The translations under genes were made by a program, and so were the position numbers. Positions 43,462 to 55,710 of a DNA stretch of 64,000 bases are shown here, piece after piece. Source of the stretch: Antedon mediterranea (taxonomy: Eukaryota > Echinodermata > Crinoidea > Comatulida > Antedonidae). The notes under the pieces were generated by a model, which saw nothing but the letters and a program-made list of their open reading frames with translations, had not been told where the DNA came from and made no database searches. Positions within the stretch are counted from its first letter, which is position 1. Every line of letters starts with the position of its first letter. The DNA lies in the NCBI RefSeq assembly GCF_964355755.1, contig NC_092673.1, positions 23,069,001-23,133,000 on the forward strand. Reading direction: 5' to 3'.

Positions 43462-44040
43462 TTAATGTTCCCTTTCCAGAACCTGAATTTTTCTGACATT
43501 TAGCTGCGCCTTTAAAGCTAACTCTTGTTTCTTCTTCGTTCCTAAACCTCCAAATTCAAATTCATACTTGTCATTTCGCAGCTCTCCATACTGCATCAAG
43601 TCGTTTAGCGTGTTTTCATTTAACAGCCTAGCTCTATCAGCCTTTTCCACCATGCCTTTGCGATTGTCATCTAAGTGCTGCTTCTTATCTTCTGCTAAGG
43701 TTTGTGTTCTTTCTGCATCAATTTGTTTGTTTCGCAAACAAAGCATTCTGGCCTTTGAAAGTAATTCTTCCTTATCTGATTTTGTTGAAAGCCATTCCAA
43801 CGTCTTATTGCATTTATGCACTATCTTACTTTCCACATAACTTAAACTGGCATTCGGAGCTCGCTTTATGTAATGGTCAGTAATCCAAATACTCTCACAT
43901 CACTTGTACATGACTTTGCATGTTCTTTTAACTTATTGCTGGCGGTGTTACTTACCTTTCTAGAGTGGCTTGTCTCGCCCAGTGGCTCTTTGCACTAATG
44001 TTAATCTTTTAAAAAAAAAACACAGGGGAGTGGTATCCAT
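43462..44040 (-). pseudogene. Array unit 5: stop at codon 4 of the main exon
   Basis: At 43911 the main exon begins MYK followed by TGA (from TGG), the rest being open to 43462 (KIQVLEREH). Leader 44040-43956 has TAG at codon 27. The same TGA is found in unit 7, exactly 1,523 bp away. Confidence 0.6.
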
Positions 44041-44219
44041 ATTTATTTAGAATTTAGAAGGGCTCTGTTCGACCTGGTAGGATGCGTCCCACTGTCCAGT
44101 TCGTTGTGGAACATGTATTACATGGCAGATATCTACAGTATACCTAGTATATACCTGCTATAGCGGTAAGCTGAACCACTATCAGGAAGGGTATTTCATT
44201 ACACTGTAAAATCTTTGCC

Positions 44220-44802
44220 TTAATGTTCCCTTTCCAGAACCTGAATTTTTCTGACATGTAGCTGCGCCTTTAAAGCTAACTCTTGTTTCTTCTTCGTTCC
44301 TAAACCTCCAAATTCAAATTCATACTTGTCATGCCGCAGCTCTCCATACTGCATCAAGTTGTTTAGCGTGTTTTTGTTCAACAGCCTAGCTCTATCAACT
44401 TTTTCCACCATGCCTTTGCGATTGTCATCTAAGTGCTGCATCTTGTCTTCTGCTAAGGTTTGTGTTCTTTCTGCATATGATCAATTTTTTTGTTTCGCAA
44501 ACAAAACATTCTGCCCTTTGAAAGTAATTCTTCCTTATCTGATTTTGTTGAAGCCATTCCAACGTCTTATTGCATTTATGCGCTATCTTACTTTCCACAT
44601 AACTTAAACTGGCATTCGGAGCTCGCTTTATGTAATGGTCAGTAATCCAAATACTCTCACACCACTTGTACATGACTTTGCATATTCTTTTAACTTATCA
44701 CTGGCGGTGTTACTTACCTTTCTAGTGTGGCTTGTCTCGCCCAGTGGCTCTTTGCACTAATGTTAATCTTTTCAATAAAAAACACAGGGGAGTGGTATCC
44801 AT
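44220..44802 (-). pseudogene. Array unit 6: double frameshift
   Basis: Opens MYKWCESIW at 44673. A one-base deletion near 44551 shifts the frame (LEWLQQNQIRKNYF), and an insertion near 44476 (ATATGATC) follows; the original frame is open again from about 44441 to 44220. Both lesions recur in unit 8. The leader 44802-44718 has CTAGTG in place of CTAGAG, still giving TAG. Confidence 0.6.
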
Positions 44803-44989
44803 ATTTATTTAGAATTTAGAAGGGCTCTGTTCGACCTGGTAGGATGCGTCCCACTGTCCAGTTCGTTGTGGAACATGTATTACATGGCAGATATCTACAG
44901 TATACCTAGTATATACCTGCTATAGCGGTAAGCTGAACCACTATCAGGAAGGGTATTTCATTACACTGTAAAATCTTTGCCTTAATTAA

Positions 44990-45563
44990 TGTTCCCTTTC
45001 CATAACCTGAATTTTTCTGACATTTAGCTGCGCCTTTAAAGCTAACACTTGTTTCTTCTTTGTTCCTAAACCTCCAAATTCAAATTCATACTTGTCATGC
45101 CGCAGCTCTCCATACTGCATCAAGTCGTTTAGCGTGTTTCATTTAACAGCCTAGCTCTATCAGCTTTTTCCACCATGCCTTTGCGATTGTCATCTAAGTG
45201 CTGCTTCTTGTCTTCTGCTAAGGTTTGTGTTCTTTCTGCATCAATTTGTTTGTTTCGCAAACAAAGCATTCTGGTCTTTGAAAGTAATTCTTCCTTATCT
45301 GATTTTGTTGAAAGCCATTCCAACGTCTTATTGCATTTATGCACTATCTTACTTTCCACATAACTTAAACTGGCATTCGGAGCTCGCTTTATGTAATGGT
45401 CAGTAATCCAAATACTCTCACATCACTTGTACATGACTTTGCATGTTCTTTTAACTTATCGCTGGCGGTGTTACTTACCTTTCTAGAGTGGCTTGTCTCG
45501 CCCAGTGGCTCTTTGCACTAATGTTAATCTTTTCAAAAAAAAACACAGGGGAGTGGTATCCAT
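44990..45563 (-). pseudogene. Array unit 7: stop and frameshift
   Basis: Main exon starts at 45434 as MYK then TGA, as in unit 5. A one-base deletion near 45139 (GTGTTTCATTT) breaks the second half. Leader 45563-45479 has TAG at codon 27. Confidence 0.6.
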
Positions 45564-45742
45564 ATTTATTTAGAATTTAGAAGGGCTCTGTTCGACCTGG
45601 TAGGATGCGTCCCACTGTCCAGTTCGTTGTGGAACATGTATTACATGGCAGATATCTACAGTATACCTAGTATATACCTGCTATAGCGGTAAGCTGAACC
45701 ACTATCAGGAAGGGTATTTCATTACACTGTAAAATCTTTGCC

Positions 45743-46325
45743 TTAATGTTCCCTTTCCAGAACTTGAATTTTTCTGACATGTAGCTGCGCCTTTAAAGCT
45801 AACTCTTGTTTATTCTTCGTTCCTAAACCTCCAAATTCAAATTCATACTTGTCATGCCGCAGCTCTCCATACTGCATCAAGTTGTTTAGCGTGTTTTTGT
45901 TCAACAGCCCAGCTCTATCAGCTTTTTCCACCATGCCTTTGCGATTGTCATCTAAGTGCTGCATCTTGTCTTCTGCTAAGGTTTGTGTTCTTTCTGCATA
46001 TGATCAATTTTTTTGTTTCGCAAACAAAACATTCTGCCCTTTGAAAGTAATTCTTCCTTATCTGATTTTGTTGAAGCCATTCCAACGTCTTATTGCATTT
46101 ATGCGCTATCTTACTTTCCACATAACTTAAACTGGCATTCGGAGCTCGCTTTATGTAATGGTCAGTAATCCAAATACTCTCACCCCACTTGTACATGACT
46201 TTGCATGTTCTTTTAACTTATCGCTGGCGGTGTTACTTACCTTTCTAGTGTGGCTTGTCTCGCCTAGTGGCTCTTTGCACTAATGTTAATCTTTTCAATA
46301 AAAAACACAGGGGAGTGGTATCCAT
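45743..46325 (-). pseudogene. Array unit 8: double frameshift
   Basis: Opens MYKWGESIW at 46196 (Cys to Gly at residue 5) and shares the deletion and the ATATGATC insertion of unit 6. The frame is open again from 45964 to 45743. Leader 46325-46241 has TAG. This is the upstream-most unit on the minus strand. Confidence 0.6.
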
Positions 46326-46455
46326 ATTTATTTAGAATTTAGAAGGGCTCTGTTCGACCTGGTAGGATGCGTCCCACTGTCCAGTTCGTTGTGGAACATG
46401 TATTACATGGCAAATATCTACAGTATACCTAGTATATACCTGCTATAGCAGTAAG

Positions 46456-47940
46456 CTGCCTTCACATGAACTCGTCTAGGTATTCACTTAACCATTCTCT
46501 TTTAACACCCTTCATGACATTAAGTTACGATTTATTAATTCCAGCTTTGACTGCTTCAAGATGGCGGCACACCACCACCATCTTGAATTATTGTGAGTTC
46601 GATGTCGCTTTCTTCACCATTGCTTTTTTGATGTACACAATTCTACCTTTTTGCTGTTTAGGAGGTATATTGATAATTCGTGGGGTTTAAATTAGCTTTA
46701 CCTGCAAAAACCTAACCATAAGCTAAAAAGAAATTTACATTAGAGTTTGGATTTGTTTGTATTCCGGCCCATGGTGCCACACGTCACCCGCTGCGCCGGG
46801 GGATGGATCGAGGCTAAGAATCAAACTTTTCTTTTAACGACAAATTACAGTTACAACTTAAATAGTATTATATGATCTGGAACTAAATAATTTGACTTAA
46901 CTCACCACGTGGACAAGATCGATGACTTCCTACAGGTACCCCTACACTGCCTTCATCTTGAAATCCAGATTAACTTTTTTTATGGTGCAATGTGAGAGCA
47001 TTGGTCTCCTTCATCTTCTTCCTCTTGCATTTTAACTTGTGTTGTTGATCATCCAATTCAGGAACATTCAATTGTTGCTCAACAAATCTTTCTATGATTG
47101 AAAATTTTGTTAAGCTCTTCCATTATACTTAGGCCTAAAGTAGTTGGCTATTATTATCTTTGGCACCATTCGGTAAATCTTAATCAGTGACCCCCATTGC
47201 ATTTTAACTCATGAAATGTCAATGAATTGACAAATGATGGTTATTATTTCAATCATTTATACAATACCTGTATAAGAATTGTACTTGTGATACTAGTGAA
47301 TATCATTTGTTTTATATGATTATTCGGGCACAATGTTTGTATTTCTTAAAGGCTAAGAATTATGCAATTAAAGTAACTTTATCCTTTAAAAATTGGTTTC
47401 TTTGTGTAGTGTCTTCTGTGGTTCCACTGTACTAATTTTGTTCCTATCATTTATTGAGTGAGTGAGAAGGTGTAAAATTGTCCAGTATTTCCCACTGGAC
47501 ATAATCTTTGCAATGCCTTTCTGTTATGAAAGATGGTTGCACAAGATGGCATGTCGGTTGCCTGAAAGCACACTGTGTTATCCTTTTTCAACTGTCGTGA
47601 TATTATTACAACTAAATTTCTAATGCGATGATATTCCTATTACGATCATCAATACCTGTAAATCTATTTACAGTATTTCCCACCAGGAAGCTAATATGAA
47701 AATGCCTTTCTAATTAAGTCAGGTTGCCCAAGATGATTCTACACTATATCAGATTGCGCCTGTATGCTAATGATGATGAAATACCTATTACTAACATCAA
47801 TATCTGAAGAACCTCTCTATTTGGCAAGTCTTTACACACAGCAAAGGCATCTTATGGCTCATGACATGAGTGACCCCCACCAATGATTATTGGTAATAGT
47901 AACCAAGAATTTCCTCATTTCTGTCTTAGTGGTTTTTTAA
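46456..47940. other. No gene recognised
   Basis: Sequence past the upper end of the array. It contains a palindromic CAAGATGGCGG...CCACCATCTTG near 46556-46586 and many short repeats, but no exon series that I could support. Frames of 60-75 codons here look like chance. Confidence 0.5.
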
Positions 47941-47949
47941 CTTAAAAGT

Positions 47950-48470
47950 GTACTATCTGCATTTGAACTTAATTGTCTGTGAGCTCGTCTTCTCTCGGCT
48001 TAAAACAAGCAGCGCCAAACTGCTTCTGCACCTGTAGGATGGTTGCCGTGATTTTGTCTGGACACAATGGCTTCTTATTTGCCAATTCGCCATTTCTTTT
48101 TCAGTAAAAATAACTGACATCAGTGCTTTTAGCAATGAACTTGACTTTTTTTTCTTAGAAGGCTTTCGTATGCGCTAACCTCCATGGTGTAGCAATGTGT
48201 AATGTAGACCACCTATGGTGATGATTGACATCTAAAATTTCTTGTGTTACCTTCATATTCCATAGCAGTAGCTAACCCCTCATGATTTACACTGCGATCC
48301 AACTGATGCTACAGTTCCTTCACTATTTCTTTTATGGAACTCGACTTCCTTTGAAGCTGTGTCTGCCTGCTTGTTTGCATAATATTTTTCTGAAGAATTT
48401 ATTACAATGTTAAATGTTTGTTTTATTTGTTCTGATTTGGTAAAACTTTTTTGACCATACAAAGATTGAA
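47950..48470 (-). pseudogene. BEN-domain-like fragment
   Basis: LLKALMSVIFTEKEMAN at about 48130-48080 followed, after a one-base frame change near 48060, by PDKITATILQVQKQF and FKPREDELTDN then TAA fits the C-terminal part of a BEN domain (helix, FTxxEx, LDPxK...I). Upstream, STLHI-type residues near 48200 hint at further coding remnants, and an open stretch (48462-48280) includes NSSEKYYANKQADTASKEVE. Frame breaks suggest a pseudogene or an unseen intron. Family call rests on pattern only. Confidence 0.35.
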
Positions 48471-48479
48471 TTGCTTAAA

Positions 48480-51400
48480 AATAATAACAAGTTAAAATAC
48501 TTTTTAAATTTATGTAAATCTTAACAACATGCACATTGAAAGAATAACTTTTTAGATTATAATCTTGTAAAATTTCAATCAAGGTGATTTCTGAACACGA
48601 ATTGGTTCCTCTGTGAGAACAGTCTTGTAAAGAGTTCACTGTATTTTTTTTAAATGAAAATTGTTACTTACCCAATGTGTTGTTTTATCATATTTTACCA
48701 AGGTTATGTTAACCTGATGTTATAGCTAACACTGGTCTTAGATTATTAATTGATGTTAACCAGCCTCTTCTATCTGTTGTTTGAATACATCTGAGTCCCA
48801 GTGATTTTATCATTGCTTTAAAATAAGCCATATGCTGATTAACAATTTACAAGGAATTTCTTCAAGCAAAAGAGCAAGTGAAGAAGGATGTTCGATGGCA
48901 ACAATGCTTATGAGCAACTGAAATCTAACCTCGCACTAAGGCAACTTATGTAGTAGATGTGTAAAAATATTGTGTAATGTTACCTGTAATGCAGCCTTTT
49001 TCGTACACTGGAAAAATACTATACTACACAATAATAAGTGCTACTGTACAACAACATAAGAGATGGATAAGATGAGAAAGTTGATAAACATCTATTAAAA
49101 TCCAGATTGAGTAGTATGTGATACTACTGTACAGTACATTCAAAAGTTGTATTATATTGTACACAATGTGGACTGGTCATTGGAATCGCATCTCTGAATT
49201 ATAACCAAATACACAGAGGAGAAACATTCAAAACATTGAGACATGATTATGCAAGGGCTATGACGAGATTGAGTTGAAATTAATCCAGACATGTCGTGAA
49301 AAAGAAGTGGATAAAATGGATTGTCAATGTCAAGGAAAAATGATATTCTTCAAAATCAAATATGAATACTGTACATATGGTATATGATGATATATATATA
49401 TTGGAAGAATGCTAGCTGGAATCACTTTAGGACTGCCCAGAAGCATTTGAATAACAGATATTCAGTGGTCAATCGTGTTAAATAACATGCCTCGAAAGTC
49501 AGATCAAAATCATTGTTTACAGATATAACATCAGAGTTACTTAATTTTGGTAAAGTATGATAACACATAAAACATCAGGTTAGTAACAACAGTTTTACCA
49601 AAATAGAAACAAAAAGAAACGCAATAGAAAAAGAAACAAATGTACCATACTCATTTTAAAAGGTCTCAAAAGACCTTATTATGTTTATCAATTTGGAAAT
49701 ATTCAGAAGAAACAAAGTGTGAAGAAATTATCCAAATGAGTGTTTAAAAATTATTTTTATTCTTTAAGAAATTGATGTATGCTTTGGCGACCTTCTTGTT
49801 AAGACCAATTTCTTAAAGAATTGTAAAACGTTCGCCATTTTTCCCAGATTTATTTTTATTATATTTGAATGTAACACTATTTCTAAAAAATATCCTATTT
49901 TACATTTTACAAACATATTTCGGGGGCTCACGATTTACAAATAAAAGAAAGTTATATTTAAATTGATGCGATATAATATCAAAATTGTCCAAATTGTAAT
50001 TTTTGTATTGTTCAATTTTAGTACATATTTCATTTTTTTTTTCAGTTTCTTTAATTTAATGAATAAACAACTTTTCCCTGTTCTTCTGTACCTTCTCTTT
50101 TTTTTGACCCATTTATCATATTCATAGCTGAACTTGGTATTTGGCTATAGTTTTTAGTACCCCGTACGTAAAAAATATTTCGGTGGTATTTCATCCTTTT
50201 ACTGAAACTGTACGCGAGCCGGAAGTCCGTGTTTGACCCAAGTATACTGAGCGTGTGCGCTGTAACTCCACTCTTGTTATTTTTTTTGTTGTAATGCTTT
50301 CGCAGGCTCTTCAGCTTTGAGTTTACTTGTTTTAGAGACAAGTCTATGCCGTAATTCTGCTTTATTTTTAGTTTTACGCCTCACTTTCTACTACTTTGTA
50401 CCTGGTTTCGATCCATTAGGTAATGAGGAACAGCTGTGTGGCTCGATCTCCTAATATTCTGTCCAAAACCTCGTAATGGGAACAAGCAATTCTGTCCCTC
50501 CCAGACTCGGAGTTATTTTTTTTCCAATGTTGTTATTCCATAATCCTGCTTAATTTTTTTAGAAATGTCTTTATAAATGTGGTGGCCTTTTAGTTATCCG
50601 GAAATTTTAGCTTCCCCTCACAGATTTATATCTATATACTACAGTATACACAAAATCAAATCACTTTCATAATGTCACAGATAAAAAAATATAGGCCATT
50701 TTCTATTGGCAGCCGAAAAGGGTACAGAAAATACGGTAAAAATTTTTAAATACCGTAGTTTATCCACAAATTTGGTACGGTATTTTTTTTGTGACCATCA
50801 ACTTCGACGACTGGAGGATAATAATAAGTATATAATAAAAAGTCCTCAATCGAATCACCACCAGGAGAGATGTACTGTAAATGTATTTGTGGCTTGTCTT
50901 CTGGGATTGTCATTTAATAGTAAGAAACGTTCAAATAAATTGTGAATGTTGCATTTCTTTTCCATTTTCCACTACCGAGTCTACCATCAGTTGCCTTTAT
51001 GCAGTATGCAGTTACCTCTGTTCCACTCTTTGTTAGCTTGCAGTAAGTCTATAAAAAAAGTTCTATAAAAAAAGTTCTCGCCTAACAGTTCCTTACTAGT
51101 CTAGGCAAATTTTCTTAAAACATTCTGTTAATGCAATACATTCCAGGTCATTTACTCTCTTTCTTGTACAGTAAATTCATCTGCCGTGTGTCAACAGCGA
51201 CATTCCTACAGCATAAGCCTACAATTGCCGCAATGGCACCATTCGGTTGTATTCAACCTGCTAGGCCTTGGTGGTTACAGCCTAGCCTGTTGTTGCTGTC
51301 CTATCTGCAGAACTAACAGTGTACGATTCAAATCAAGCAGAGACAAAACCTGGAGAAAACATCCGTTTGCATATATGCATGAGATTCTGTGACGACACGC

Positions 51401-51690
51401 TTCAACGTCACTTACTTTAGCTGCATGCGAAGTAGTCACTGTTTTAAATCGGTCGGATATAAATACGTCCAGACACAGTTCTATCTTTGATGTTTTTTTG
51501 TGTGTATGCACAACTTCTTGCGACTAAAATCCTATTGTTTCCGGAACATGAAAGCAGCTCATAGCCACCACCTTCTGTAAGCTTTGGAAATAACTCCATC
51601 ATTACTTACTTCCTTGGATGGTGACAAATTAGAATTTCAATTATTTCAAGTTTTAATTCAAACTCTTTATTTCAAGTTTTAATTCCAACT
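48480..51690. other. No gene recognised
   Basis: AT-rich sequence with scattered inverted segments (for example AATTGGTC/TTTCTTAAAGA repeats near 49765-49820, and ACGGTA palindromes near 50730-50780). A 96-codon minus frame at 50341-50051 (SKLKSLRKHYNKKNNKSGVT) is basic and low complexity; I found no splice context or family for it. Confidence 0.45.
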
Positions 51691-51694
51691 CCTA

Positions 51695-51860
51695 CCTCTA
51701 CAGACATTGATGTTGTCGAATCTATCCGCTTGACATTTTTGTATTCGGTTACCAAAACGCCACTCGCTTGTATCTTTTGGTCCATGACCAGATCTATGGA
51801 CGTGTGGGTTCCCCACAAAGATAGATCCACCGTGTTTGGCCCATCTGTTAGTTGGATGTA
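51695..51860 (-). other. Short open segment of unknown origin
   Basis: On the minus strand ~57 codons are open, with RWAKHGGSIFVGNPHVHRSG and EWRFGNRIQKCQADRFDN. Composition is more protein-like than neighbouring chance frames, but there is no start codon or confirmed splice signal. It may be an exon of a mobile-element protein. Confidence 0.25.
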
Positions 51861-52019
51861 ATGTTTTAAATAGTCCTGCTATTGATCACAAATTATTGAA
51901 ATGATGGTGGCTAGATCTTAATGAAAACGATAAAGCAAAAGGCAGAAAAGTACTAAATATAAACGCAGGGTAAAACATTTAAAATTGTATATAAAAGTAA
52001 AACTTACCAATGACAATCT

Positions 52020-53160
52020 TTTTTTTTTAAGATGAAAAACATTCTTTTCGTTTTCTTTTTTGTCCTTTTTTCAGTAGTGTATCTAATTCACATGGATTCC
52101 AAACCTGATTGTCATGCTTGCCGATTGTACAGCAACTAGCAAGTCGCTGACAATACCCAGCTCTCTTGCTGGATCGTTGTGGAATGTTTTTCAATTAGAA
52201 TCCACCAACCATTCTCTTTGGTAAACAAGATTCCATGTATAGCATAATCGCATTCAGTGATAGCGGGCTCACTTCAGCTGCGACATCCTCCGCTATGCCC
52301 TGTTGTTTGCGTGGAGGATGACAAGACGGCTACGGGGCCTTCTTTCCTCGTACCCATTTTTTAATTTGGTGGGTTCTTTGGCCTAGCACCACCAGTTGAT
52401 GTCGGCTGCTTATTTGTTTTTTTTTTAATGAATCCGTGTCTGCAGTGCTTGTATTTGTGGTCGGGAACTTTTTTTAAAAAAAGTACTGCCTCCCTGCTGT
52501 CTCCATTAACCACTCCTTAAAGAACAATTCTAAAATACTCCTTTCTGTTAAAATAGTCTTGTGATTGATCACGGGAAACAGACCATGCAAGCAGTTGATT
52601 TCGCACAACCAAATTGATTCGCGGTCTTGTTGAATGGCATTCCAGTGGATAGTCTGTACTGAATTTTGTTTCAGTGTAATAATAATACTCAACTTTTAAC
52701 TCATATAATGTTGGGGATGATGCTGGAGAGGTTGGTGATGATGGTGATAGTGATGTTTGTTATTCTTGTTAATTTAATCATTTCTCTTTCTCTTTGTCGA
52801 TATTTTTTGTCTGCTTATTTTCAATAGTCAGATTATACAATTTCACCGACTACAAAAATTAGCTTCTACTTAATATTGGCTTGATGAAATACTTTATATT
52901 AATGTAAACTTCTCTTCTTCTAAAAATTCTAATAAATAGCAGATTCAAATAAAAGTGTGATACAGTACACCATCTGCCGCCCAGGAATTGAATCACGCAT
53001 TTCACATTCTTTATTCAGTTACCCCTCGTAGATACTCTCTTTTGAAGAACCTAGGCCTATGGTAGTGGGTATCATCTGGTTTTGGATACCGCAAAATTTA
53101 GGATAGCAAACTCCATAGCTTCTTTAATTTGATACCTTTTATGCTTGATATTAATTTTTG
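52020..53160. repeat. Repeat block R, copy 1
   Basis: Contains CACATGGATTCCAAACCTGA, TGTACAGCAACTAGCAAGTC, TTTTTTAATTTGGTGGGTTC, TGTGATTGATCACGGGAAAC, TTCTCTTTCTCTTTGTCGAT and AAAAGTGTGATACAGTACAC. The same strings recur, split, at 56030-56160, 57400-57830 and 59570-60365. No coding content was identified; probably untranslated parts of a large mobile element. Confidence 0.75.
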
Positions 53161-53654
53161 GAGCAGCACTCTGAGAAATATAAATTACAGTATAAAATTG
53201 ATGTGTGCCTTCATTAGTTATTAAACAAATACATAATTCTATTAAGCACAGTCCAGCTCATTTTTTCACTACATGGTCATTTCAGTCAAATTATCTAAAT
53301 CCCTCTGTAGTAGGACCAATCAATGAGTGCATGTAATAAAATACATAACAATGCTAATACTTATCTTCCACAAATTCCTGTCACTGCAAATCTCTAACAA
53401 ATGAAGCCATGTGGGATGAGGCGCATTCTCTGTTGTTTGTAATGCCGTACTACAGCAGATGTACTTGCTGCCAGTTTCCATTTTTACGGTGGTGGTGATC
53501 GCTTCTTCATTCTCTTTAAAGGAAGCTGTATACAATTAAATTTCAAAATCAGTTTTCTGCTATTCGTGTCTTCCAGACCTTCACAGAAATTTTCAAATAA
53601 AGTAAAAAACAGAAAAATACTAAATATAAACACAGGGTAATTGTGTATAAAAGT

Positions 53655-53770
53655 AATTCCAACTTTTTATTTCAAGTTTTAATTCCAACTTTTTATTTCC
53701 AGTTTTAATTCCAACTCTTTATTTCAAGTTTTAATTCCAACTCTTTATTTCAAGTCTTAATTCCAACTCT
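53655..53770. repeat. 26-bp tandem repeat, ~5 copies
   Basis: AATTCCAACTCTTTATTTCA followed by AGTTTT, repeated with minor changes. A two-copy version is at about 51648-51700. It abuts the LINE endonuclease fragment. Confidence 0.85.
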
Positions 53771-54203
53771 ATAAAACAAAGTTATTAGTACTGTTTTGAA
53801 AATAGTCAAGTAGATCCTGATCAGATTTAACATCACTTTGTGGTGGCCTATAACATACATAAGTCAAAATCGTCCAGTTTGAAACTTGTATTTCACACCT
53901 TATCACATCTGACAAGAGATCATTACAAATACGGGAATCAACTAAGTGTATAGAATTAGATATGTAAAGAGCACATCCGCCGCCATGGCGGTTTCTATCA
54001 TTTCTAATAGGTTCTTGATAACCGTCTAGTAAAATGTCATGGTTCAAGATAGTTTGATCTAGCCATGTTTCTGTTAAAGCAATAATATCATAGTTATTTA
54101 AATTTGCTAGGTGTTGAATTTCAGCTAGTTTACCTGGAACGATTAGACTACGTATGTTAATATGGCAAACTGTAAACTGTTCCGGACCAGGATTTGGATG
54201 TAT
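53769..54203 (-). pseudogene. LINE endonuclease fragment
   Basis: Open from about 54203 to 53769. HPNPGPEQFTVCHINIRSL, then DIIALTETWLD (catalytic Glu of the APE fold), RNRHGGGCALYI and TILTYVCYRPPQSD are the motifs of the apurinic-type endonuclease at the N-terminus of LINE ORF2. The C-terminal SDH part and reverse transcriptase are absent. It begins immediately beyond the 3' end of the LINE at 54205-54955, so the two are head to tail. Confidence 0.85.
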
Positions 54204-54204
54204 A

Positions 54205-54955
54205 TTTATTCTTTATTCCATTTATTCTTTATATCAAACCAACAGTGTAAAACACCAATAACAGGTTGAAAATAAAAGCTAAACTATAAAATATGAGCCA
54301 ATATAAATATATACAAATGAAAAAGAAAATTTAAATAATTTAAATAATAATAATTTCATTAATAATACATTTAAATTGAGAAAAATTACAGTTAAAAATA
54401 TCTAAAGAATTATTTTTTTAAATACAAGAATTGTACAATGACGAGAGTCTACAGAAAATACCATTTTTACAAACATTGACACGAGAAAATTTAACATGAA
54501 AAACGGGTTTACTACGAAGATTACGAACAGGAACATTAAAATAAAACAACGAAACAAGATCACAATCAAACTTAGAAGTAAGACATTTATACAGGAAGTG
54601 CAAGTCCTGTCTTGCTCTCCTAGATGTCGGGGAAACAATAGGAGGCAGGTTGGCTGCTGGGCCGACAAAGCGCAAGAACTTGTTATGGGTCCGATCAATT
54701 CTGGAGGCTTTGAGAAGCAGAGAGTGAATTGTAAATAATTGAACAGAAATTAAAAGATGGTTGGACGAGGGAAAGATAAAGCGCACGTTTGGTGTATGGA
54801 GAAAAATGTTTGCAATTGCGCCACATCAGCCCAAGCAGCCTATTGGCCTTTCTGACAACATGATCAACGCCGCACATTAAAAGCATGCACATTAGAATAC
54901 TTAATTTGATAGCAACATTATTGCGCCCCAAATTTATGATAAATAAATTATCCAT
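54205..54955 (-). pseudogene. LINE reverse transcriptase C-terminal fragment and 3' end
   Basis: DHVVRKANRLLGLMWRNCKH and ALYLSLVQPSFNFCSIIYN belong to the thumb and post-RT region of LINE ORF2. After a frame change near 54740 the frame continues with DRTHNKFLRFVG and RRARQDLHFLYKCL to stop at 54418. A 3' untranslated region ends with tandem AATAAA-like AATGGAATAAAGAATAAATA at about 54205-54230. The catalytic FADD box and everything N-terminal are missing. Confidence 0.8.
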
Positions 54956-55218
54956 TATCAGTAAAAAAAATAAGTAAAGTACTCACTTTAAAAACGCTAG
55001 CACATATGAGAACACTTAGCCAAACGAACATAGTAAACATTGAAATAAAAACAAGAGAACACGTTTTTGCTATCTAAAATCAACAAATAATGGTCATATT
55101 CCGTCGGTAAGAAACGAACTGTTAATGACACAGCGCACAGTCTAAACGTTCTTAATGTTCAGCAATCAGTCGTTCAAAATCATTTTCATTCTTGATATGC
55201 TTCGGTTTTTCTTCACCT

Positions 55219-55710
55219 TTACACAGGGCATCTGTTAGTCCAGGCACGTTGAACTCCATCATGGTGTCTTACCTTCCAAAAGAGATTGAAATTTGCTTTT
55301 GTTAAGTCTTCCGAGATATAAACCGGCATACCCTTCAGTTTGGATTTGGCTGCAAACACATTGTTACGGGTCCTGATTGAATTGAACCGAACAATTATTG
55401 GCCTAGGCTTGTCAGTAATAGGACCGATTCGATGAGATACTTCAATATCGTCGGACTTGAAAGTGATACCCATTTTGTCGCGAATAACCTCCGCCACCAA
55501 ATCATCAGTTGACTTTGTCGAGTCCTGTAAACCGTAGAATCTAAGGTTATTGCGACGTGAATATTGTTCTAAATAGTCCAATCTGGTTTCAATATTACTG
55601 ATTTGCTCCTGCAGCTTATCAAATGCTTTGTTTAATGTTTCAGTAATAGAAGTAGTCAGCTCCTGAAGCAAGTCTTTCTTCAGCTTATCAACATCTAACT
55701 TCGGGGCCAT
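55219..55710 (-). pseudogene. LINE ORF1 protein (coiled coil plus RRM-like), C-terminal frame lost
   Basis: From the ATG at 55710: MAPKLDVDKLKKDLLQEL and a coiled coil (to about residue 55), then RLDYLEQYSRRNNLRFYGLQ, the entry to the RRM-like domain of L1-type ORF1 proteins, with VSHRIGP and RPIIVRFNS further on. ORF1 proteins bind the element RNA as trimers. Around 55270 the frame shifts (LFWKVRHHDGVQRAW). The following ORF2 start is gone; the reverse transcriptase piece at 54955 may belong to the same insertion after an internal deletion. Confidence 0.8.

Larger units (their letters stand above)
40340..46455 (-). repeat. Tandem array of ~760-bp gene-bearing units, 8 copies
   Basis: Eight units of 755-763 bp repeat head to tail, each with a candidate leader exon A (85 nt, ATG MDTTPLCFLLKR...) followed on the minus strand by exon B (MYKWCESIW...), and ~280 bp of conserved non-coding sequence (GGTAGGATGCGTCCCACTGT). 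A ninth leader exon without its partner lies at 40340-40424. Flank sequence GAACTCGTCTAGGTATTCAC occurs at 46456 and, in variant form, again inside the first unit at ~40625. In the upper part copies 5 and 7 match each other, as do 6 and 8, at exactly 1,523 bp. Confidence 0.92.

Noticed and set aside
41287-46130. Repeated ~90-codon plus-strand frames (SLALSAFSTMPLRLSSKCCF type) in every array unit
   Set aside because: They lie antisense to the minus-strand main exon and are its complement. The minus frame has the better composition, the leader and the donor.
50051-50341. 96-codon basic minus-strand frame
   Set aside because: Could be a small protein, but it is low complexity, without splice context or known motif; mentioned only in the gene-free entry.
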